Positions 57,862 to 62,728 of a stretch of 62,728 nt of DNA are shown here, piece after piece. Under the pieces are notes generated by a model. The model was not told where the DNA came from. It ran no database searches and saw only the letters and a program-made list of their open reading frames with translations. How positions within the stretch are numbered: position 1 is the first letter of the stretch; each line of letters starts with the position of its first letter. The DNA comes from Oscillospiraceae bacterium UBA4632. Its GTDB lineage: Bacteria > Bacillota > Clostridia > Oscillospirales > Oscillospiraceae. The stretch is from NCBI GenBank assembly GCA_002405995.1, contig DHMW01000122.1:21791-84518 (forward strand), read 5' to 3'. The position numbers were made by a program, and so were the translations under genes.

Positions 57862-58190
57862 TGGCGCAGCATAGGCGCAAGCGCAAATCCGCGAAGAAGC
57901 GCAAGGTCGAGTGGAGCAAGGTCGTGTGCCTGCTGGCCATCCTCGCCGGTTTCATCATCGTGCAGGAATGCCTGGTCCTCATGTACCTGTGCATCAAGAG
58001 CGGCTATACTGCCACCGCCGCATGGCTGACTGCGGCAACCGGCGTCGGTGAGGCGGTCATCATCGCTGGCGCGAACGGCTATCTATCCCTCGCCAAGTCT
58101 GACCACAAACGCGGCGGCATCACCTTTGAATCTGCCAAGGCCAAAGACTTCCGGCAGGACGATGACAACATCGACAGCCCCGCAATCTAA
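57861..58190 (+). CDS. Small membrane protein after the endolysin
   Basis: 109 residues. Very basic N-terminus (MAQHRRKRKSAKKRKVEW), then two hydrophobic segments (VCLLAILAGFIIVQECLVLMYLCI and TAAWLTAATGVGEAVIIAGANGYL) and a polar tail. Overlaps the endolysin stop by one base. It could be a second holin or antiholin. Confidence 0.6.
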   Translation: MAQHRRKRKSAKKRKVEWSKVVCLLAILAGFIIVQECLVLMYLCIKSGYTATAAWLTAATGVGEAVIIAGANGYLSLAKSDHKRGGITFESAKAKDFRQDDDNIDSPAI

Positions 58191-58223
58191 ATCAATAAGC
58201 AAAGTGTTTGCAAAACCGTTTGC

Positions 58224-58270
58224 AAAAAGCCCCCTCGCAGGATTTTACCGTCCTGTCGAGGGGGCTTTTT
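58224..58270. terminator. Strong terminator at the end of the rightward late region
   Basis: AAAAAGCCCCCTCG and CGAGGGGGCTTTTT form a 14-bp stem around an inner GGA/TCC-containing loop. A and T runs on both sides make it bidirectional. It separates the phage late genes from the leftward operon that starts at 58406. Confidence 0.9.
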
Positions 58271-58405
58271 CTGTTTTCTGCGTAAATCGCGTTTCCGTGG
58301 TGCAGGAGCGCTTTTCACATTTGGGTGGGCGTCTACCCTCCCGTGCCGCAAAGGCGGCGTTGCAACTCGCCTACGGCGGCGAGAGAGGGCTTGCGCGCGG
58401 CGCGA

Positions 58406-58984
58406 TTACTTATCGCTGAGCGTGATGCGGATTGTCTGCTGTGATGTGCTGACGGTAATCTCGCCACTTTGCAGCAGACGGCCAATTTCCGAGACGCTGA
58501 CGGACAGGTAGACAACGCCGCCTGCTTTTGCGCTTTCATCGGCGAGAAAATCGTCTACGGAGAGGCCAAGCGCTTGTGCTATCTTACTGAGTTGATCAAT
58601 TCGTGGTCGCTTTGTAATTCCGCGTTCGTACTGTTGGAGCGTTATAACGGGAACTCCTGCCATTTCCGCAAGATTTTTTTGACTGATGTCCCGCCGCTCC
58701 CGTTCGGCGCGGATTCGCTTGCCAATTTCTTTGGAATGATCTTCGTTGGTATCGCTGGTATGCAAGAGATCGTCTACCGAGATATTGAGAGCATGCGCCA
58801 GTTTTATAAGCTGGTCTGTCCGAGGCGACGATCTCGCGCCGCGCTCATATTGCCGCAATGTGAAAATCGAAACGCCTGCGCGGTCGGCTAATTCTTCCTG
58901 AGTCAAATTCTGCTCTTTTCGATAAAAGCGTATTTTGTCTCCAACTCCAGCAGACGCGGTTTTAGGTGTCCAATCTCTGCTCAC
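58406..58984 (-). CDS. Tandem-XRE regulator
   Basis: 192 residues with two XRE helix-turn-helix domains in tandem (DKIRFYRKEQNLTQEELADRAGVSIFTLRQYERGA and KRIRAERERRDISQKNLAEMAGVPVITLQQYERGI), each followed by SVDDLL/SVDDFL. Duplication of an HTH within one chain suggests binding of two adjacent half-sites as a monomer. It is the last gene of the leftward operon and overlaps the upstream gene by four bases. Confidence 0.82.
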   Translation of the reverse strand: MSRDWTPKTASAGVGDKIRFYRKEQNLTQEELADRAGVSIFTLRQYERGARSSPRTDQLIKLAHALNISVDDLLHTSDTNEDHSKEIGKRIRAERERRDISQKNLAEMAGVPVITLQQYERGITKRPRIDQLSKIAQALGLSVDDFLADESAKAGGVVYLSVSVSEIGRLLQSGEITVSTSQQTIRITLSDK

Positions 58985-59451
58985 AGGTATTTTCTCCCTT
59001 CTTCATCGTCCACGGTAAAGTGATAACCCTCGGTCAAAAGCACAGTCCCTTTGACCGGCGCGTGAATCATGACGGTTCGGCGACCAATGTAATCTGCCGG
59101 AATTTCGCCGCGCTCAGCCATATCCCGGAAGTAGGGACAATCATTCCAGCGGTCGGTGTACTGCTCGCGCGCCCACTCTGCGGCAGTATAGTGCTTTTTA
59201 TGCCCCCACAGTTCAGGGGACTGCACGATGACCCACGCCGTCAATGGAGTACGGCTGTCCGCCATATCCTCCATTGCTTCTGTCATGCCGCAGGCGTCGC
59301 AGATGTGAACCGCCGCCCGGCGGCTCAGGGCGTTGCGCGTGACGTTCTCTGCATTCATCGTCATTCGCCCGCAGCGGGGGCAAGCAAAATGCCCGCCCTG
59401 CTGCTTTTCTGCAAAACGCTCTATCAGCGTCCTGGCTTCGTTCTCGTTCAT
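58981..59451 (-). CDS. Zinc-finger protein of the leftward operon
   Basis: 156 residues from ATG 59451 (ACAAG... with AAAGGAC ribosome binding site upstream). Zinc ribbon near the N-terminus (FACPRCGRMTMNAENVTRNALSRRAAVHICDACGM) plus AEWAREQYTDRWNDCPYFRD and a C-terminal beta domain. This type is common in ICEs and phages of Firmicutes. Function unknown. Confidence 0.68.
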   Translation of the reverse strand: MNENEARTLIERFAEKQQGGHFACPRCGRMTMNAENVTRNALSRRAAVHICDACGMTEAMEDMADSRTPLTAWVIVQSPELWGHKKHYTAAEWAREQYTDRWNDCPYFRDMAERGEIPADYIGRRTVMIHAPVKGTVLLTEGYHFTVDDEEGRKYL

Positions 59452-59494
59452 GGCTTGTCCTTTCTCCCCGTCGCGCCGATAGGCCAGCCTTGAT

Positions 59495-59650
59495 TTACAG
59501 TTTGCAGAGGTCTTTGAAGTCGTTGGCAATATTTTCGATGACCTGGGCGGCGCTGTAGTAACGGGTCGGGTTGTCCTGCTTGGCAGCGTCCACGAGCATC
59601 GAAAGAAATTCTTCCGCGTCCATGCGGTCGATGATGATTTTGTCGTTCAT
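59495..59650 (-). CDS. Small acidic protein
   Basis: 51 residues (MNDKIIIDRMDAEEFLSMLVDAAKQDNPTR...), too short for most gene finders. Helical, good codon use, AGTGAGAGAAG upstream. It lies in line with the leftward operon, 11 bases after the 59662 stop. Confidence 0.55.
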   Translation of the reverse strand: MNDKIIIDRMDAEEFLSMLVDAAKQDNPTRYYSAAQVIENIANDFKDLCKL

Positions 59651-59661
59651 GATGACTTCTC

Positions 59662-59892
59662 TCACTCGATAGCAGCTTCGATGCTGCTGATGGCTTCTTC
59701 CAGATTGTCCACGGAATCGGAGAGGTTGTCGCAGGCCTCGTCTGCCTTTTCATAGCGTTCGCTTTCCTGCATATTCTCCGGGATGTTGTCGCGGTATTCT
59801 TCTTCCTCGGCCAGAAGGTCTTCAAGACTGCCTTTCAGCTCCTCCAGCTGGTCGATGATGGCCTGTAGGTTCTTGCGGCGAATCTTATTCAT
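59662..59892 (-). CDS. Small coiled-coil protein
   Basis: 76 residues from ATG 59892. A long acidic coiled coil (QAIIDQLEELKGSLEDLLAEEEEYRDNIPENM ... LSDSVDNLEEAISSIEAAIE). This small protein type is very common in ICEs and prophages of Clostridia; function unknown. Confidence 0.7.
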   Translation of the reverse strand: MNKIRRKNLQAIIDQLEELKGSLEDLLAEEEEYRDNIPENMQESERYEKADEACDNLSDSVDNLEEAISSIEAAIE

Positions 59893-60094
59893 CGTTGTTA
59901 TCCTCCCCATAGCCTTCTTCAAAGCGGCCCTCGGTAATGCCGCCGTAGGTGTAGCCGTTGTCAAAGCTCAGATAAATCGGCGTGTCCTCGTCGTACTGCG
60001 AAAGGAAGTCAATCAGCTCGCCGACGGTCATTGTCTCGCGGATTTGGTCGGTACCGTAACCTTCGCGGAAGGTGGAATAAATCAGCTTTTCCAT
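59885..60094 (-). CDS. Small beta-rich protein of the leftward operon
   Basis: 69 residues from ATG 60094 (AGAAAGG upstream). MTVGELIDFLSQYDEDTPIYLSFDNGYTYGGI is the pattern of a widespread small family in Firmicutes mobile elements. It overlaps the coiled-coil gene by eight bases and is preceded by the repeated leader (60101-60130). Confidence 0.72.
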   Translation of the reverse strand: MEKLIYSTFREGYGTDQIRETMTVGELIDFLSQYDEDTPIYLSFDNGYTYGGITEGRFEEGYGEDNNDE

Positions 60095-60100
60095 GATGAA

Positions 60101-60130
60101 CCTTTCTTCCCTCGTAACCTCCGGGGTGGG
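60101..60130 (-). repeat. Repeated leader element, copy 1
   Basis: 30 bases directly upstream of the 60094 start that match 60406-60435 at 27 of 30 positions. On the minus strand it reads CCCACCCCGGAGGTTACGAG, then GGAAGAAAGG, ending in the ribosome binding site. Confidence 0.75.
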
Positions 60131-60158
60131 ATATTTGTGCTTTTGATTTTCAGACTGC

Positions 60159-60398
60159 TCAGATACAAAGATTCTTGTATTCGTCCTCGGTAATTTCAAC
60201 CCCGCAAGAGTTGCAGTCCAGCAGCTCCAGCACGGAGATTAACGCGTCCTCCTTGGTAAATCCAGTCTTGTCTTTCCCGGACTCAACAAAATCACGCCAT
60301 CTTGCGTTGACAAGTGCGGGAATATCCGCTTTTTGCGTTCGGCAGTTACAAAGCCGAGTATAAACGGATTCGGGCAGGTGGTCTGTCCATCTTGACAT
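60159..60398 (-). CDS. Small protein of the leftward operon
   Basis: 79 residues (MSRWTDHLPESVYTRLCNCRTQ...). SGKDKTGFTKEDALISVLELLDCNSCGVEITEDEYKNLCI has a mixed helix/Cys pattern. Clear GAAAGGA upstream of ATG 60398, behind the second copy of the leader repeat. No family recognised. Confidence 0.62.
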   Translation of the reverse strand: MSRWTDHLPESVYTRLCNCRTQKADIPALVNARWRDFVESGKDKTGFTKEDALISVLELLDCNSCGVEITEDEYKNLCI

Positions 60399-60405
60399 GT
60401 CATGT

Positions 60406-60435
60406 CCTTTCTGCCCTCGTGACCTCCGGGGCGGG
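60406..60435 (-). repeat. Repeated leader element, copy 2
   Basis: Partner of the element at 60101-60130, with three substitutions. It sits immediately upstream of the 60398 start and again includes the ribosome binding site. Confidence 0.75.
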
Positions 60436-60442
60436 CGAAAAC

Positions 60443-61039
60443 TTAGCAGGTGTAGAAGCAGAGCTGGCCGTTGATAAACTCGTACATGAAGAAAGCACAG
60501 TCAAAGCGGATGTAGTTCCAGTCGGTAGATTCGTACATGGGCGCACGGTCGAAGGTGCCAGCCACTCGAAGGAGGCGGTGCTTGTTGACCTCGTAGGTAT
60601 TCACCTCGTGCAGAATTGTGATTTTCTCAGGGGCAAAGCCGCATTCATCCGCGATAAACTTCTTGGCTTCTTCGTCGGACATGACCTGCCCGCAGTTGGC
60701 AAGGTGCTCATAGCGTTCCTGCGTCATGTTCGTGCCGGTGCCGTCGCTGGGCTTCCATTCAAGCTCACGGTCCAGATCTGCGGTCAGCTCGTCAATCTTC
60801 TTCTCGCGCTCGGCGATATCCTTCACGTACCGCTTGTCGCTCTCCAGCAGCAGGCTGTTCAAACACTCAATCTCGGTAGCTCTGGCCTTGCAGATTTCCC
60901 GCGCCCCGCCGTCCTTGACAAAGGCTTTGCAGAAGGCATCTTTGTCGCCGTCGAATTTGTAATAGGCTTCCTCGATTTTGGCATATTCTTTGGCGGTCGG
61001 TTCAAAACCTGTGCGGGTGATAAATTCGGACATCATCAT
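60443..61039 (-). CDS. Conserved protein of mobile elements, unknown function
   Basis: 198 residues. Coiled-coil centre (LNSLLLESDKRYVKDIAEREKKIDELTADLDRELEW) and a C-terminal domain (KHRLLRVAGTFDRAPMYESTDWNYIRFDC). The N-terminal FITRTGFEPTAKEYAKIEEAYYKFDGDKDAFCKAF is typical of a protein widely carried by Clostridia ICEs and prophages. AGGAGG upstream of the three starting Met codons. Confidence 0.75.
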   Translation of the reverse strand: MMMSEFITRTGFEPTAKEYAKIEEAYYKFDGDKDAFCKAFVKDGGAREICKARATEIECLNSLLLESDKRYVKDIAEREKKIDELTADLDRELEWKPSDGTGTNMTQERYEHLANCGQVMSDEEAKKFIADECGFAPEKITILHEVNTYEVNKHRLLRVAGTFDRAPMYESTDWNYIRFDCAFFMYEFINGQLCFYTC

Positions 61040-61161
61040 TTTGTGTTCCTCCTTGATATTTCTGCCTTACTCGGTTATAATCAAGGCGGCCGGGGTAAGG
61101 CTCCCGGCTCGCCTTTCGGGGTGGAAGTAGCGGCTGCTGTGGTAGGTGGGCCGCTACTTTT

Positions 61162-61278
61162 TTATGCCTTGACCTTGCTATCTCGCACGATCTTCGCGGC
61201 GGCAGCCGGGTCATCGGCGGTTGCTTCAATCAGCTTTGCGATGTTCTCTAAGAACTGATTGAGCTCGGCGGTTGTCAT
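61162..61278 (-). CDS. 38-residue protein, first gene of the leftward operon
   Basis: MTTAELNQFLENIAKLIEAT, then ADDPAAAAKIVRDSKVKA and stop. It is the first ORF downstream of the consensus leftward promoter, with GAGG about eleven bases before ATG 61278. The helical acidic composition gives no function. Confidence 0.5.
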   Translation of the reverse strand: MTTAELNQFLENIAKLIEATADDPAAAAKIVRDSKVKA

Positions 61279-61337
61279 CTCGTCCAAGTCCTCACTTCCT
61301 TTCGTAAGAGGTTGTTCACCTCTGCCTTACGAGTATT

Positions 61338-61366
61338 ATTATAAAGGATTTCCTTTCAAATGTCAA
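61338..61366 (-). promoter_or_regulatory. Leftward consensus promoter
   Basis: On the minus strand TTGACA (61361-61366), 17 bases, TATAAT (61338-61343), both perfect. The spacer contains AAAGGAAATCCTTT, a near-palindrome that could be an operator. A hairpin (61302-61332) lies in the leader. Confidence 0.9.
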
Positions 61367-61408
61367 CCCTTTTCTTTAATGTTTTCCTGTAAATTTGAAA
61401 ATTTTTAT

Positions 61409-61437
61409 TTGACATCAGAAAGGTTTTCGTTTATATT
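61409..61437 (+). promoter_or_regulatory. Rightward consensus promoter
   Basis: TTGACA (61409-61414), 17 bases, TATATT (61432-61437). It diverges from the leftward promoter with 42 AT-rich bases between the two -35 boxes, an arrangement typical of a bistable switch. Confidence 0.9.
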
Positions 61438-61456
61438 ATGCTCAGGAGGTGTGCAT

Positions 61457-61666
61457 ATGGATATTTCGACAAAGATCAAGCTTGCAGAAACCTATGCGAA
61501 AATGAGCGAAGCCGAACTTGCCCGCAAAATGGGGACGACTTCTCAGGCCCTTGGCCAGCGCATCAAGACGGGAAAGTTTTCGTCTGCCGATCTTGACGCA
61601 ATCGCTTCCGCGCTTGGAGCGGAATTTGTTTGCCATTTCAGATTCCCCGATGGGACCGAGATTTAG
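61457..61666 (+). CDS. Small XRE-type regulator of the right-hand switch
   Basis: 69 residues from ATG 61457 (AGGAGG). MSEAELARKMGTTSQALGQRIKTGKFSSADLDAIASAL is a helix-turn-helix, with a short C-terminal strand. First gene of the rightward transcript; it is placed to repress the leftward operon or itself. Confidence 0.78.
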   Translation: MDISTKIKLAETYAKMSEAELARKMGTTSQALGQRIKTGKFSSADLDAIASALGAEFVCHFRFPDGTEI

Positions 61667-61677
61667 GGAGGAGAGCC

Positions 61678-61953
61678 ATGTACGAAGATTTCAAAGAACA
61701 TGGCATTCGCAGGACCATCGTATCTTTTGACCCGTTCCTGACACGGGAAGATGTCCGAGGCCTGACGGATGCGCAGGTCGGCAAAAAATATGGGCTGCCC
61801 ACACAGACAGTCAAGGCCATGCGCCGACACATGGATGTTCCGTTTGAAACAATCCGGATACTTTGCCATCAGCTCGAATGTCAGCCAGGCGACATTTTGA
61901 ACGCCATGGAGGTCTACACGATTCCAGCAAAAGAAAAAGCCCCGGACAGGTGA
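61678..61953 (+). CDS. Cro/C1-type (HTH_26-like) regulator
   Basis: 91 residues from ATG 61678 (GGGAGGAG). TDAQVGKKYGLPTQTVKAMRRHMDVPFETIRILCHQLECQPGDILNAME ends with the LxCQPGDIL hallmark of HTH_26 regulators. Co-transcribed with the previous gene. Its 3' end overlaps the terminator of the convergent gene. Confidence 0.75.
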   Translation: MYEDFKEHGIRRTIVSFDPFLTREDVRGLTDAQVGKKYGLPTQTVKAMRRHMDVPFETIRILCHQLECQPGDILNAMEVYTIPAKEKAPDR

Positions 61954-61965
61954 GTGTCCGAGGCT
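61931..61965 (-). terminator. Terminator of the leftward regulator gene
   Basis: On the minus strand AGCC-x-CGGACA-loop-TGTCCG-x-GGCT, then TTTTTCTTTT. It also lies inside the end of the convergent regulator gene, so both transcripts may stop here. Confidence 0.75.
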
Positions 61966-61977
61966 TCGGGAGCAGGC

Positions 61978-62232
61978 CTATCGCTTGCTATGTATGTCTG
62001 CGCCGGTGCGTGATTTGACCCGTATATCCGGATTTTCCTCTCGGACTATCAGATCGGACAATTCGCAGCCCAGCGCCTCGCAGATCAGATCGAGATGCTC
62101 AAGGTTTACCCTCTCCGCAATCTCGTGGTACAGGTCGTTGATCGTGGACGGCCTGATGCCGGTTGCTCTGGCGAGGTCTGCTTGCGTCCAGCGCCTTTCG
62201 CCGAGGCGCGTGGATAGTAAAATCCTAATCAT
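61978..62232 (-). CDS. HTH_26/XRE-type regulator at the right end
   Basis: 84 residues from ATG 62232 (AAAGGAG upstream). RWTQADLARATGIRPSTINDLYHEIAERVNLEHLDLICEALGCELSDLI is a Cro/C1 HTH with the CEALGCxxSDLI ending. An inverted repeat TACGGTA/TACCGTA (62247-62265) directly upstream is likely its operator. It is the last phage gene before the attachment site; small HTH proteins at this place can act as excision directionality factors, but nothing specific shows that. Confidence 0.78.
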   Translation of the reverse strand: MIRILLSTRLGERRWTQADLARATGIRPSTINDLYHEIAERVNLEHLDLICEALGCELSDLIVREENPDIRVKSRTGADIHSKR

Positions 62233-62246
62233 ATGCCATGCTCCTT

Positions 62247-62265
62247 TACGGTAGATTTTACCGTA
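62247..62265. promoter_or_regulatory. Operator-like inverted repeat
   Basis: TACGGTA-N5-TACCGTA, perfect 7-bp arms, overlapping the 5' leader of the 62232 gene. The related TACGGTAGT/ACTACCG occurs in the terminator stem at 62331-62360. Confidence 0.55.
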
Positions 62266-62322
62266 TATTCTACGATTTCGCATGGATTCGGGAGATTATC
62301 ACGGAATCCGGAAGATAATCAC

Positions 62323-62370
62323 AAAAGGGGACTACCGCACACAAAGCCGTGTACGGTAGTCCCCTTTTTT
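62323..62370. terminator. Bidirectional terminator
   Basis: AAAAGGGGACTACCG (62323-62337) pairs perfectly with CGGTAGTCCCCTTTT (62354-62368), with A and T runs on both sides. It shields phage end genes from host transcription. Confidence 0.88.
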
Positions 62371-62446
62371 TATGTCTTTTTATGCGCAAGCGGGCAGACC
62401 AGCACGAAGACGCCACTGATCATGTAGACCGCCGGAGCATGACAAA
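62371..62446. other. Phage right-end spacer without a gene
   Basis: No coding frame with ribosome binding site is visible. It separates the bidirectional terminator from the tmRNA terminator hairpin. Confidence 0.5.
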
Positions 62447-62477
62447 AGCCAGGCGAACCGCTGTGGTTCGTCTGGCT
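62447..62477 (-). terminator. Terminator directly after ssrA, supplied by the prophage end
   Basis: AGCCAGGCGAACC (62447-62459) pairs with GGTTCGTCTGGCT (62465-62477) with one wobble. On the minus strand it is followed by TTTTG, six bases after the tmRNA CCA end. It lies inside the prophage if the core is at 62482-62490. Confidence 0.8.
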
Positions 62478-62481
62478 CTGC

Positions 62482-62490
62482 TTTGGTGGA
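62482..62490. other. Candidate attR core (TTTGGTGGA) at the ssrA 3' end
   Basis: Covers the last bases of the tmRNA gene (complement of TCCACCA plus two flanking A). Identical to 900-908. Integration here reconstitutes the full 3' end of ssrA. Confidence 0.5.
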
Positions 62491-62728
62491 GGCGGCGGGA
62501 GTCGAACCCGCGTCCGAAAGCACTTTAGCAGGACTTTCTCCGGGCGCAGTCAGGATTTAAGCATTCCCTCCGCGTAAGGACACCTGACGGACCTTGCGTT
62601 TCAGTAGAGTCATGATGCGTGGGCAGGTCAACTCTTTCCCGCCTCACGGACGCCACGTTCACGACGCCTTCCCCGGTCCGTGGCCTTCCCGGTTCAGACG
62701 GCTGCCTTAATTAGGCAGCGACAGCAAC
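62484..62728 (-). ncRNA. ssrA: tmRNA, 3' portion (cut by window edge)
   Basis: The 3' end carries GGTTCGACTCCCGCC (T-arm and T-loop) and CTCCACCA, with the tRNA-like acceptor sequence. Upstream the minus strand has the pseudoknot-forming C/G-rich repeats. The reading frame at the window edge reads VAVAA followed by TAA (62711-62728), the end of the proteolysis tag. The 5' acceptor half is beyond the window. This host gene rescues stalled ribosomes. Confidence 0.95.

Noticed and set aside
1..62728. CRISPR arrays, insertion sequences, antibiotic-resistance genes
   Set aside because: No regularly spaced identical repeats, no transposase motifs and no recognisable resistance protein on either strand.

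Overview
The window is an almost complete, apparently intact temperate phage genome of about 61.6 kb integrated in the chromosome of a high-GC Clostridia bacterium, probably a gut Oscillospiraceae-type host (inferred from the Gram-positive-style lysis and repressor genes, strong AAGGAGG ribosome binding sites, and a tmRNA whose tag ends in VAVAA). Host DNA is visible only at the two ends: a truncated polytopic membrane-protein gene at the left (1-647, minus) and the 3' part of the tmRNA gene ssrA at the right (62484-62728, minus). A nine-base identity (TTTGGTGGA) at 900-908 and at the very 3' end of ssrA (62482-62490) is the best candidate for the attachment core.

Layout from left to right. 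791-2455 is a large serine recombinase facing the left end, followed by a repeat-rich non-coding patch. 2663-4156 is the immunity region: a lipoprotein, a CI-like repressor, divergent consensus promoters, and a Cro-like gene. 4188-18663 is a long rightward early operon of tightly overlapping genes: several small HTH and zinc-ribbon proteins, a Sak4-like ATPase with a PD-(D/E)XK nuclease, SSB, replication initiator and helicase-loader-like proteins, RecU, a SleB-like hydrolase, ParB-like, Dam, ASCH and a sigma-like late regulator. 18897-22165 is an accessory cassette (polytopic membrane protein, ParB-like, PAPS-reductase-like PP-loop enzyme, ParB-like), followed by an HNH-like gene with its own promoter.

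23318-32229 is the packaging and head module (Nu1-like TerS, GpA-type TerL, gpW-like, lambda-type portal, ClpP-type protease with nested scaffold, decoration protein, major capsid). 32233-44943 is a P2-like contractile tail (sheath, tube, frameshifted chaperone, tape measure, X, D, V, U, W, J, I, tail fibre), so the virion would be a myovirus.

44948-55338 is the remarkable part. A 436-residue tail-region protein whose last three quarters is a dense Cys-x-x-x array lies directly upstream of a small partner protein and a radical SAM/SPASM enzyme, which is the organisation of a peptide-modification (RiPP-type) system. Next comes a 1771-residue tail protein whose 3' end is the variable repeat of a diversity-generating retroelement (DGR). 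The DGR is complete: variable repeat, hairpins, Avd, template repeat and reverse transcriptase. I count 17 substitutions between template and variable repeat, all at template adenines.

55316-58190 holds small tail and lysis genes (CD1375-like protein, holin, amidase). The DGR and lysis segments each start with the same unusual promoter architecture. 58406-62232 is a second regulatory block with divergent consensus promoters and four HTH proteins, including a leftward operon of small genes. No transposase, CRISPR array, tRNA or antibiotic-resistance gene was recognised.
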